NCBI GenBank assembly: GCA_030340625.1
Contig: JAOPHQ010004264.1
Coordinates: forward strand, 631,001 to 695,000
Source: Merluccius polli
Lineage: Eukaryota; Chordata; Actinopteri; Gadiformes; Merlucciidae
Length of the DNA: 64,000 bases
Reading direction: 5' to 3'
Shown piece after piece: positions 14,368-25,262 of the stretch. The notes under the pieces were generated by a model. The model did no database searches. It was not told where the DNA came from and saw only the letters and a program-made list of their open reading frames with translations. The translations under genes and the position numbers were made by a program. The first letter of the stretch is position 1; the number at the start of each line of letters is the position of its first letter.

Positions 14368-16384
14368 CCCTTCTTTTTTAAGTCCAAAAGTGATCTATGG
14401 GTGAGCGAATATGGGAGGACAGCTGCGGAAGCTTTCAGTGCCAGAGGTAATTAAATCAAGCTTTAAAATGTAAACATGTCATAAAACAATATCAGGCTCT
14501 ACTAGTTTTAATTGATGCCTCTCTGAGTACCCCCAGGGGCCATTAATCGTGAGGGATGGACTGACGTGGAAACAATGGAGGATGGTGGAGGTAATATTAA
14601 TACTCAGACCTTGAAGATATTGGTTTGAAGAGACCGGACAACTGCAGTAGGACGATAAGATATGCCGGGTATTCCCTTCAACTTTTCTTTCGGCAAAACC
14701 AAAGGAGAGTAGTTCAGTTCAGTCTGAAATATGGAGAAGTATAACATTTGTTTAACTTTAAAAAAAAAAAAAGTTTTTTAAAAGGTGAGAGCTGTGAGCA
14801 GTTTTATTCATTGCTTGCATAGAGATAGACAGTGAGCCACAATGATGATGATGCATCGTCATCATCATTGTAAAATGTGTTCAACAAAGTTCAACAAAAA
14901 AGGTAATGAAATGACTTCGCCATGTCCATGCAATATTTAGGTATTCACAGAGAGAATCTGTGGAAACATATTGTATCTGTTAGGATTATTTATTTTCAGT
15001 TATGAGGGACTTTTGAATGTTTAACTTGAGCACAGGAGTAAAGTCCATATGTCCCTGCTGTTTTCCCTTTGTCCAAAGTTGGGTAATATTTCACTGAGCA
15101 ATGTGTCACTCTCTCATGGAAATGAGCTAAGCCCTCCATATTAGTTGTCTTCCTCACTAATTAACCACAGGCAATTAATGTGAAGGAAAGCAATCAAAAA
15201 TGGCTTCACCTGTCTAATTATATAGCAGTCAAACTGCACAGGATCAGATCCAAAAATGGGCGACTAATGAAGGTCTCTTGGCTGGGATCTTGGTACCTGA
15301 CAACCTGTTTAATTGGATTTAGGAGTTACGTCTTTGATTCGTTATTATTTTGTGGATGAGCGGTCCTGGATTTCACATGACGTTGAGAAAGAAACATGTG
15401 TTGTTTGGGTCTTTTTTTTAAATTAAAGCTAAAATTATTACTTTGCACTTTACTATTGCATTTTCTAGTTTCCATCCTGTTATGTCTGTAGTTTGGTGGA
15501 AATGAATGAATGAATGAGAATTAGAATTAGTCATATTCCCAATTAGTCACCTTCATTGTGACTTATTGGGAATAAGATCAGTGACTTCAACAATAGTATC
15601 TGTCCCTAACCCTGAACCCTATCTTACTTTTCTCCAAATTGATGTCCATTATTAATGTAACCTAATCCATTCATCGATTGTAGTCTGACTTCTCTATTGC
15701 CTAGATCAACTTAATGAAAAAATATTTTTCATTGCAATAATAAAAAAAAAAACATTGCTGAAATGAATTATGCAAACAATGATGAAATGCCAAATATATC
15801 AACACCAGGCGACGATTGCAACATAGGAGCCTTGTGTCTAACAATTTTCCGCGATGAGCCGACAAGAAAAATGTCAGGTCACAGCAGCATTGCTAAAGTG
15901 TTGAAGACCGCTGATGAAATATCTAATGCATCTCAATCAAGGCCTCCCAAAGTTCCTGCAAGCCTCCTGACATTTTTATTCACATGATGGGGTGTTGTCG
16001 GCCTAGCTTGGCAGCCTGCGGGCTGTGAAGTCATCCCTGAAATAGCATCCCTCTTTAGTCCACGCATTCCTGGCAGCAAGAGCAATAAATAGCCCTTGTT
16101 GTGTCTGTGTTCCTCGGGGGGGCCTAGAACCTTGGACCAACTTCCTAGTGAGACTATATTGAGGTGTCCTTAGAGGAGCCTGCCTGCAGGGGCTGCAGAT
16201 ACGCAGTGGCTGTTGTACCTCCCACTACTACCACCACCCCACATTTCATATTTGGCTTATTTCTTTTTAACAAACTGATGTGGCTTCAATTTATGACTGA
16301 TGAATACGATGATGAATATAATTTTGTTTTTTTCCTAGAGGACATCAAAATAAAGCCTATTTGGCTGTTGGACATGTAACACAA
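14365..16384. other. No gene recognised; possible conserved noncoding segment at 15090-15330
   Basis: The segment 15090-15330 is non-repetitive and dense in homeodomain-type words (CACTAATTAACC, GGCAATTAATG, CTAATTATAT, TTTAATTGG). That texture is common in vertebrate developmental enhancers. A 12-bp hairpin lies at 14840-14870. No coding exon is supported. Confidence 0.25.
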
Positions 16385-16400
16385 GATTTCAGTTTGATTC

Positions 16401-16464
16401 AAAATGTAGGTACATTCAAATGTATTTGAATGTACCTACCAAAGTAGAATTCATTCTACATTTT
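16401..16464. repeat. Nested short palindrome
   Basis: A perfect 15-bp stem (16406-16420 with 16425-16439, loop TGTA) is followed at once by GTAGAATTCATTCTAC. AAAATGTAG at 16401 is also the reverse complement of CTACATTTT at 16456. The whole forms a nested imperfect palindrome. It may be a tiny fold-back element or a replication template-switch product. Confidence 0.85.
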
Positions 16465-16475
16465 CTAAATTTGAC

Positions 16476-18087
16476 ATGAAAAGGCATGGCAGTATACTGT
16501 AAATTCATTTTTTTTTAAGACTAGCTGAGCTAATTGACTTTCAATAGTCTTGGTCCAGTTTTTACACTTTTTTTTTCTCTCTCAAAACTATACTTTAATA
16601 TGCTGTTTATATTTTTCTTTTCCACCTCCAACTTAAGGGCCAATAAAAAGGGCCACTATGAGGATGCAGCAAGCCTGATGAGCCTTAGCAGCAGCACACA
16701 CAGCGCTGCTGCCCCATGTTCATGTGTTCTAGCGGTGGGTCTCCTCCTCCCATGTGTTGTAGTGATCGCGTGTTAGACTGATGCTTGTTTTCCGTTGTTT
16801 TGATCGCCAGTGCTTGTGTGTTTGGGCTGGGCTGTGAGTTTGCCCAGTTCAGAGCCGATCGCGTGCCAAGTGTTCCCCGCGGGCCAGCTGTGCCTTGCAC
16901 TCTGCTCAGCCACCGTGAACACTGAGCAGACAGACTGCTACAGGGAATGCTGTTCTCTCTCTCTCTGTCCCACACACACACACATGCAGACTACCCATTA
17001 CGCATACTCTAGCTCCATCTCTTTTTTATTTTCATGTCCTTTTTTTCTCTCACATCCCCCCACACCACTTCCTTTTCCTTCTCACCCCCCAACCCCCCCC
17101 CCCCACCCCACCCACCCACACACACACACACACACACTTCCTCCCTGTCTCATCTCTTCACACTCCTTTCCATCCTTGTTTAAACGTTGCCCTCCTATTG
17201 ATTTTAATGTCATCTCAAAAACATGCAAGTTTGTATGCTATGCATGGACAATATATTTATGCTTTATTTGAAGTGATTCTAGACAAATTCACATTGTTAC
17301 TGAACCTCCAGCCGAGTCTACCGAGTTGACCTCCCTATCTTAAAAATGTTCGGTCGAGGTCAAATGTTATGATTGTGCCCATAAATATATGTATATTTTA
17401 ATTATTTGAGGCAACCATGGACACATTGGGAGTTTTACCTTGACAAAACACTAGCCCCTTTAATATAGATAGCCCCTCTATATATAATATATATAGAGAT
17501 CCCGCAATATTGCTGTAAAAACGATACGTCATTATGCTGGCTTTGCTTTTTTTACACAGAAGGCCCCAGAAGGCGAGGCGGAGTAACGGCGCAACATTCC
17601 CACCTTGAACAGGCTGTGTAAAATGGGCTACCGAGATGAAGATAAGTAATATTGGATATATTTACACCTGATACCTATTTGCTCAAATGTGACTATTGTC
17701 TATCCATCTTCATAAGGAGGGTGGTACATCCCCTCTGACATGTTTTTGCCACAGTTCAACATCACTCACATCACTGTCCCATCTTGTTGGATTCATGAGC
17801 ACATCTTAGTGTGAGCAGTCAGTGGCAAAGCCTAATATCCATTAACATTTAGCTCTAATTACCAGCCTCATTAAAGCTTCAAATTAGCATCAGATTTTGT
17901 GGCCTCCTCTCTGCACTTAATCGTTCAGCAAATGGAGCGGCTTGGAGGAGGATTACTGTTCAGATGTAAGCGCCAAAGACCTCATGAAATATAACTTGGC
18001 TGAGTTGAAGAAGAATATGAGTAATGGATCTATCGCTGACAAAGGGGCATTGGTTTCATTTCAACATTGGGGGCGAGTTGTTTCCGT
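16476..18087. other. No gene recognised; poly-C/CA tract and possible repeat
   Basis: A poly-C and CA tract lies at about 17093-17138. The segment near 17490-17640 (CGGAGTAACGGCGCAACATTCCC...GGCTGTGTAAAATGGGC) looks like part of a fish interspersed repeat, but I cannot name it. No gene is supported. Confidence 0.35.
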
Positions 18088-18313
18088 TTTTTACTACCTG
18101 GCTTTTGGTGATCGATGCTTCTCTCTCAATTGCCCACCCAAAACATTGTGGTTTAGCCCAAATTATTGTAGGGGGGTCCTGGAGGATCCACCCCTCCGGT
18201 AGATGCACTTTGTTGAATTGTTGTGTAAGAGCACAATTTTAACACATTTTGAGATTGATCTAAGGATCAAAATCACTGAGGAATTTGACACCTTTGTTGT
18301 TTGTTGACTAGAC
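18088..18313. repeat. Unnamed dispersed repeat, copy 2
   Basis: Reverse-oriented relative of 3798-4030, sharing CTACCTGGCTTTTGG, ATTGTAGGGGGGTCC, AAATCACTGAGGAA and TGACTAGA. Its end coincides almost exactly with the insertion point of the fold-back element at 18317. Confidence 0.6.
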
Positions 18314-18696
18314 CATTACAGTTTTTTTGGATTGCTTACACACTAAAATTAAAAGTAGTACACTATTAGCAAAACCTTACACTCAAGAAGCAAAACATCA
18401 GCCCATATTTGCACAACTATAAGCACATTGTCAACCTCACACTTGTTGCAAAACTCTACACACAGTGATTTGCAAAACACTAAACACACTAAACGTACAT
18501 TACACACAAAAATCTATCATGAAGTCACTTCCTTGCAATACCAAAGCACTCACTGTCAAATTAGCACACCATCCAACCAATTGGTTCAACACAGTCATCA
18601 GGTGTGCAAACACTTGTTTGCTTAATTGTAGACACACCAATCAGGTGTGTCTTCACTATCAAAAGCAGCAGTTGAGTTCATTGGTCTTCAAGCACA

Positions 18697-18959
18697 ATGG
18701 AAAGAGTCAGAGAAAGACAAAGACGAGGAGAACAAGGAGGAGGAGGACGGGGAGGACGGGGAGGAAGAGGAATCAACAGAGGAGGAGGCCATGCTGGAGG
18801 TAGAGGAAGAGGAAGAGGAAGACAAGAAGGTGCTCAAAGAGGACCGAATCTGACAAATGAGATCCGCGCAACACTGGTTGACCACGTTGTCAACCACGGC
18901 CTGACGCTGAGGGAGGCTGGACTGCGAGTACAACCAAATCTAAACCGATATACAGTGGC
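18697..18959 (+). pseudogene. Tc1/mariner transposase N-terminus, left arm
   Basis: The frame starts MERVRERQRRGEQ, then has a Gly/Arg-rich basic stretch, then NEIRATLVDHVVNHG and LTLREAGLRVQPNLNRYTVA. This reproduces the N-terminal region of a common fish IS630/Tc1/mariner transposase, with the helix-turn-helix DNA-binding part at about residues 54-88. After residue 88 the frame crosses the palindrome centre and reads antisense of itself until a stop, so no catalytic domain follows. On its own it could at most make a DNA-binding fragment. Confidence 0.7.
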
Positions 18960-18974
18960 ATGTGTGATATCACA

Positions 18975-19132
18975 CTTGCCACTGTATATCGGTTTAGATT
19001 TGGTTGTACTCCTCTACCTCTACCTCTACCTCCAGCATGGCCTCCTCCTCTGTTGATTCCTCTTCCTCCCCGTCCTCCCCGTCCTCCTCCTCCTTGTTCT
19101 CCTCGTCTTTGTCTTTCTCTGACTCTTTCCAT
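18975..19132 (-). pseudogene. Tc1/mariner transposase N-terminus, right arm, with 36-codon deletion
   Basis: Mirror copy of the left-arm frame, starting with the same MERVRERQRRGEQ and Gly/Arg-rich stretch. It jumps from RGRGRG straight to VQPNLNRYTVA. Exactly 36 codons (108 nt) are absent, taking out most of the helix-turn-helix region while keeping the frame. It then runs through the palindrome centre into antisense sequence. Confidence 0.7.
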
Positions 19133-19512
19133 TGTGCTTGAAGACCAATGAACTCAACTGCTGCTTTTGATAGTGAAGACACACCTGATTGGTGTGTCTA
19201 CAATTAAGCAAACAAGTGTTTGCACACCTGATGACTGTGTTGAACCAATTGGTTGGATGGTGTGCTAATTTGACAGTGAGTGCTTTGGTATTGCAAGGAA
19301 GTGACTTCATGATAGATTTTTGTGTGTAATGTACGTTTAGTGTGTTTAGTGTTTTGCAAATCACTGTGTGTAGAGTTTTGCAACAAGTGTGAGGTTGACA
19401 ATGTGCTTATAGTTGTGCAAATATGGGCTGATGTTTTGCTTCTTGAGTGTAAGGTTTTGCTAATAGTGTACTACTTTTAATTTTAGTGTGTAAGCAATCC
19501 AAAAAAACTGTA

Positions 19513-21109
19513 AATGGTCTTAGATGGGGTGTTTTCCTTTTTAAATTATATGTACTGTATATGCTATTGTAAATGTATTTATTTTATATTTTTTCTATAT
19601 TAGATTTTTATTATTATTGGTTACATGTCTCCCCCCTAATTCTACTCTTTTGATACAGACACAAGGTACCTACTGCAACTATAACTGACCAAAGTCGGCA
19701 TTTTTTGGAATGAACCAAAAGCCCCCTATCCCGTGTTTTATTGTCGCAGGAATTATCCCCGATTGATACATGTACAATTCCCCTTACTCCAGGTACATAT
19801 TTTTTCATGCAGTCATATGCAGGCAAATAGACTGGCATGGACACACACACCCTTATGGTGAGGTCAAGATCAAAAGTCGCTTTCATTCGTGTCATGACCT
19901 TGAGGAAGCAAGGTACCATTGATTGGTTGGCTGCTATTCAAAGGAAAAACAAAGTAAAGGGTATTAGCTTGTGATGGACATCTGAAACACACACAAGCAC
20001 CATGTCTTTAACCCTAACCCTGAACATGAACTACACACCGCATTAAACATATTAGCTTCTATAATCATACAGTTGATTAAAAAAAGGTGTTGTATAAAGT
20101 CTCTTTGCACCTCAAAGAGAGCTCCCATCCTCTACTGACACTATAACCACTAGACATAACACTACAGCCATCATGCCATATGGCCCTCTACCCTTTTTCC
20201 TCAAGACAGATCCTCAGTATTTCACTTCACTCCTTTAGTATGGAAATAACTTGCCACCCCCAACTTCCCCCCTTCATTATATTACTATGTACTGCAAATC
20301 AACTCAGACACCCAGTATGTGTATTGACAAGCCATTAGGCTCCTTGCCTAGAAAGTGAGAACCACTTCTAACTACCTTCTGCTTCCTTGTATCACACCTA
20401 CATAGCTGCAGATCATGTGAACCACTTGATTGGTTAATATAAATGATTAAATGCTTGTGTTAACAATGTGATATTTCCCTATAAAAGTCATGACCATACA
20501 TTGTCTCCCTGAAGATGCTTGGCAAATTGCCGCCTGTGTCCTCCCATGACCATGCTGTCAAGAAGTGTCCAAAAAGAAATACTTTTTCATCAGTGAACCA
20601 CCCCAACCATCAATGCACATCATCCAAAACAGAATAAATTGCTGTTGCTCAACAGCCAACAATGTAAACAGTACTTTCTCAAGAGAAAGAAGTAGTTTAC
20701 AGACACACCAGGACAAAGTCGACGTGGTGTGTCACCATTCAACAGATGAGCTACAAGCCACTTGTTCCCAGCAATCTCTCCCAAGTGGACTCCCTCAATT
20801 TCACCTATAGTCTCTCTCTCTCTCCGCTTTCGCTCTCTGTTCACCTCTCTCCATTTCATGGCTGTTTTCGTCCCACATTTGCTTGACAAGACAATGGATA
20901 ATATCCCCTGGAATAGCACAGGAGAGCCACCAATGGGAGCAATCAAGCTGTCTTGTCCTGGTGGCGTTCAGGTTCACTCATCAAACTGTAATTATCGCCC
21001 TGAAAAACCAATGTTCCGCTTTAATTGTTCTGATGAATGAAATATTACAGAGAGGAGTCGAGGGCCACCGCAGCCAAGCGGAATAACAGCTTATAGCCAT
21101 AAAAAGGTG
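19513..21109. other. No gene recognised
   Basis: AT-rich to neutral DNA. It contains a short CTAACCCTGAAC word near 20010, too short to be telomeric. No supported gene, transposon or long repeat. Confidence 0.45.
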
Positions 21110-21240
21110 ACGGTGGTGGTGGTGGGGGGGGGTGATGGAGAGGTGACACGTGGTGGTGGTGATGGTGGTGGGGGGTGATGGAGAGGTGGTGGTGGTGGTG
21201 ATGGTGATGATGGAGAGGTGGGGGTGAAGGTGACACACAG
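21110..21240. repeat. (GGT)n/GGTGAT minisatellite
   Basis: GGT-rich imperfect array in which the block GGGTGATGGAGAGGTG recurs three times. The G-runs could form quadruplexes. Confidence 0.85.
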
Positions 21241-21587
21241 CGAGAAGAAGGAGAGGAAAAAAGGAGTGGAGAGAAGAAAATAGTTAAAGTTTCAAAAGAA
21301 TGTGAATGATTGAAAGATGTTAAGACAATGTTAAGAGGGTAGAATAAATGTGGTGTCATTTGAATTTGATCACATCCGATCACATTTTCACATTTTTTCC
21401 GTTCACACAGTCAGATGATGAGGTTTTTTTTACCAGGAAAAGATGGGTCTTGCCGATGCTTTTCGATGAAGGTAGCTCAAGGTAACGCACATGACAAGAG
21501 AATGGACTGCAAACGGTTTCCACTCAGTAGAGGTTGTGTCAGACACTACATTGTTAGTGGACTGCAAAGTGTGTCTCGGTACGGGAG

Positions 21588-21622
21588 TCACATTTGCGGA
21601 CCAGCATGGTCCGCAAATGTGA
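21588..21622. repeat. Perfect 16-bp hairpin
   Basis: TCACATTTGCGGACCA at 21588-21603 is the exact reverse complement of 21607-21622, with loop GCA. No T-run or gene context suggests a terminator. Confidence 0.95.
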
Positions 21623-22744
21623 GCCGTTTTAGCAGTTCTAGCAGACCTGGTAGGTATGACGAGGAGTCAATGTGAACAGCTATGCTGTGTGGGATATATA
21701 AGTTGAAAACTGCAAAACAAAAAAAATCAGATTTGGAAAACACAAAGATCAAAATTGTAAATGTGATTCACAGAACCAGTGTTACAAATGTTGCTCATTG
21801 CGTGACTGTTATCCACAATCCCACTTTGCTATAGGAGTAAATTATGCAGCACATGCAACTGGTCCTATAAAACTATTCTCTATGTTACATTATTCATCTC
21901 TGTTGAATCCATAATTGATTTGCCCTTAAAGAGCACCAAGCAGTACCACAGGGAACGCTCAACAAGGAAACTGCTACTGATGGAACTCCCCTTTAAAACA
22001 CAGGCATGGCATTGGGTAGCCAAATGGCTAGCTTGTTCGATTCCAAGCTACAGGTCCTCCTGGGTTTGATTTCTGATATCCCCACTTTACGGTTCACCTG
22101 TTCCAGTGAACTGTACCATAAGCTTACTGTGGTGCAGAAAATCTCTGTCAAAGTTGAGTACATTCATAAAATGTAATGTGCATATAAATTATATATATAT
22201 ATTTTTTTATCAGTGTCTTGTCAATGTGCTATTATGTGCTCCACAAGGCATGTTCCCAAATTTCCCAAATTTAAAACAATCAATGTAGAAAGAATGATGT
22301 CATCATTGACGAGTGAAAGTTGTCAATCATTCAAACTATGCTTCTTTTTTTTCACCTTTCATTCATTACTATGGCAGCGTTTCCCAGCCGAATGCAAAAG
22401 CTGACTGAATGCTCATAAAACACGACACTCAATGGCTGCAGTCGAGCTAGAGCAGTAGCCTATGGTAAAGAAAATCTGCAACTTGGCACAATTTTAACTT
22501 GCTGTTAAAGCCGTCAGCAAAGCTGTCAATACGGGAGGGATCATTTTTATACTCAATAGTGGGTCGCACTCGCAAAAAGATTTAAAAAAGAAAAAAAGAA
22601 AAAGAAACAGCTGCACGATGGCCTTGCAAATATGAAGAGGCTATCAACAGAAGTGATGTGAGTGTGAAATTCGAAAACAAATAAATATTTGTTCTCGCAA
22701 TTCTATCTTTTGGGCACCCTTGGCCTACAGTAACACTCCTGTGA
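21623..22744. other. No gene recognised
   Basis: AT-rich DNA. A stretch near 22016-22070 has weak tRNA-like internal-promoter words, but no cloverleaf could be drawn. Confidence 0.4.
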
Positions 22745-22797
22745 ACAGGCTATTGAAACAACTACAAAGTGTGTTTGTAGTTGTTTCAATAGCCTGT
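22745..22797. repeat. Perfect 24-bp hairpin
   Basis: The 24 bases at 22745-22768 are the exact reverse complement of 22774-22797, with loop GTGTG. The stem includes CTATTGAAACAACTAC. There is no flanking coding sequence. Confidence 0.95.
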
Positions 22798-25206
22798 GTT
22801 TTTGCTGTGTTTTTACTAGCCAGAATTCACTCCTGAGTAGCATATCCAAACTATCACGCTAACAAGGCGTTTGGCAGCTTGGGTTAACTTCAAACAGCGG
22901 GTGCATAGCTTGTAGGTGGAATCGAGAGTGAGACGAATGCTAAATTGGGATCTGAGAACAAATGTGTTTCCTGCCAAATTAAACAAGTTCTGCCTGATAC
23001 ACTTTGTCCTCGGGGGGCCTTATGCAGACTTTGGGCTGCCATGTTAGCATTAATGTCGTCTAAAAGGCACAGAAGCACCACTAAGTTCAAAGCCCTTCAA
23101 GAATTGTCCAATTGTATTCCACTTCATGCCGTCATCATGTGGATCAGGGTAGGAAGTTTTTTTTTTTTGCCCCTGTGTAACACGTTTTGGGGGCATTTTG
23201 AAAAAATAAATCCGGACTGCTTTGCAAATACAGAGTAAAATACAGAAGTAAAATACAGTAAAGTACAGAAGTCAACTCTTTATTTTATGGGGGCATTTAA
23301 AAGCCCCCATCGTCCCAATTTTGAGGGCAATTAGAATTTGTTTTGAGCCCCCGTTCATTTCTGACCCTGATGTGGATATGATGTGTGAGAAGAAACAGTA
23401 CAGTACAGACCAACAAACATACAAACAAAAAAAAAATGTTTTGGAGAGGGCATGTCCTTCTTCTTATCAGCTGTCCAGCTGAGCCATATAGTCCCTATCA
23501 GTAGGCTGTTATCTGTGTGGCCTCCTTATTAAACCCTGGCACTATGAGATCTACTTGGACGTTATCAGCACCTATCCTCCTGGTGAGCAATGCCTGCCCT
23601 CAGGGGGGCCTCCACAGCTTCTGCTGACCCCCGATTGAAACCCGCCCCCCCCCCCCCCCCCCCCCACCATCCTAACAACTCCATCCAAGCCTTCTGCCAC
23701 CGATTTCCCTACATTTCACTTCATCCGTCTTTCTCTTGTCATTATTTATCTCATGGTCTGGTTCTCTCAGGATCCCCCCTGCCTGTCATAGAGTGTCAGG
23801 TATGATGCAATGTCTAATTCTTCTCTTTAAAGTGTCAAAACACATCTGATAAGCAATTTGTTTCTACTAGTTTTTATAGTGGTCTTTATTCCTTTATCAA
23901 TCAGAACAATCTGAACGATCAGATTATGCAAAACACATATGAAAAGCGTTTTCAATGCTATAACTGAAACAATATAAAGGCACAGATCCGTTTTTAATCT
24001 CAGAAAAGTGTTTATTAAAAGTATTTTCATGTAGCTTTGGATTTTGCCAAGCACAAACACTTCTTAGAAATGACTTACTGGCAGAAATATCACATGTTTA
24101 ACAGTTATTGAAATTGACAAGTAAATACATCAGGGCTGTTGACTGTAACGCCTTTGTCTGATGAATAATTGTATGGGGAGATACACATATGTTGGTAAAT
24201 GTGTTGTGACTTATGCTAATTGACAGCCTTAAGTGGCTTCAGAGTAGTTAAACAATGGTGTCCCAGGTAGCTAAGGGCTATAGCATAGCAAATAAACAAA
24301 TAAGTCGCAGTGGAGAGTTTGTGGTGGCACAAATTAATGGAGTAGAACGAATAACATTGGCACTAATGAAAGTTGACAGGCACACGCCCCCTAAGTCAGT
24401 TTGATCTAATAGCTCAAACATTAGGCATAGAAAATCTTCTTCATTCTATTGTGATGAACACAACATGCACACTCACACACACACACCGAACACACTCACA
24501 CAAAATGTAATAAAAAAAAGAAACTAGGCCAAAAACATTAAACATTATAGCCTACATTTAAGAATGACATAAGCTGTCCTTGCCCTCACCATGTCCACCA
24601 GTGTGATGGCTCGTAGCTTCCTGAAACCATAAGATCGCCTTTGAAACCCCAAACCGCTGTTGAACATCCACCATCATTCACCGGACCGTTGTGTTGTGAC
24701 AACAAGCTGGTGCTAATTTAGAATTACTTAATTATATTAGCCACAAAATGATGTTTCCTCCTAATGAGCAACTAACCGGGTTTTGTCATTCATGAGACGC
24801 ACAAGTAATTATATTTTATAAGACCATCAGCATCCCCCGATTGCGTTGACTGTGTTAAACCAAAACAGACTGGTGGTTGTAATACAAACAGTGGCTGCCC
24901 AGCTCCCTAATAGATGGGTTCAATGGTGAGATGTTTTACCTGCGTATCAATACATTGCATTAGCATTGGTTTGTTTTCTGTTCTAGCTTTTCAATTAAAC
25001 AATCCAACATATGAGAGGTTTGGTTAGATCAGATCGGGGGGCTGCCGCTCTCTTGCTATTCCTTAAATATTACTGTTTTATTATCACTGTTGTTGTATCA
25101 TTATTATGTCATTATAACTCGAGTGGTGGAAGCAGCGTGGACCTAGGTGTGTGTATGTGTGTGTGTGTGTGTGTGGGCTGTGTGCGATGCTGGCTGTGGT
25201 TGTATA
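22798..25206. other. No gene recognised; poly-C tract and candidate conserved segment
   Basis: A poly-C run lies at about 23642-23665 and a GGGGGC/GCCCCC mini-palindrome at 23288-23310. The segment 24690-24870 is rich in TTAATTA-type words and may be a conserved noncoding element. No gene is supported. Confidence 0.35.
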
Positions 25207-25262
25207 TGGGGGTGGGGGGGGGGGGGGAGGGGTCAAGGGCAAGTGGCAAGGTGGGGGCGTGT
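25150..25262. repeat. GT tract and poly-G tract
   Basis: A GT array (about 25153-25176) is followed by a poly-G stretch (about 25207-25230). Both could adopt non-B DNA forms. Confidence 0.85.

Larger units (their letters stand above)
18317..19512. mobile_element. Palindromic fold-back Tc1/mariner derivative
   Basis: TA dinucleotides at 18317-18318 and 19511-19512 flank an element whose ends are CAGTTTTTTTGG and its reverse complement, as expected for Tc1/mariner transposons. The left arm (18319-18968) and right arm (18969-19510) are reverse complements. Position pairs add up to 37829 through the outer parts and to 37937 at the centre, a difference of 108 nt. That difference is a deletion in the right arm. 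Each arm carries the same element end, 5' leader and first part of a transposase reading frame. No 3' half or DDE catalytic domain is present. The centre is GTGTGATATCACAC. The arms are nearly identical, so the structure is young or has been homogenised. It is non-autonomous. Confidence 0.85.

Noticed and set aside
18465..18803. 112-codon frame present identically on both arms of the palindrome
   Set aside because: It overlaps the transposase start in another frame. The identity merely reflects the inverted duplication.
18960..19056. C-terminal part of the plus-strand frame beyond the palindrome centre
   Set aside because: This part is read from the antisense of the other arm and is not part of a real transposase.
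20005..20025. Telomere-like TAACCCTAACCCTGAAC word
   Set aside because: There are fewer than three units, with no array and no subtelomeric context.
22016..22070. tRNA-like words (GGTAGCCAAATGG ... GTTCGATTCC)
   Set aside because: No acceptor stem or cloverleaf can be drawn. At best it is a decayed SINE head.
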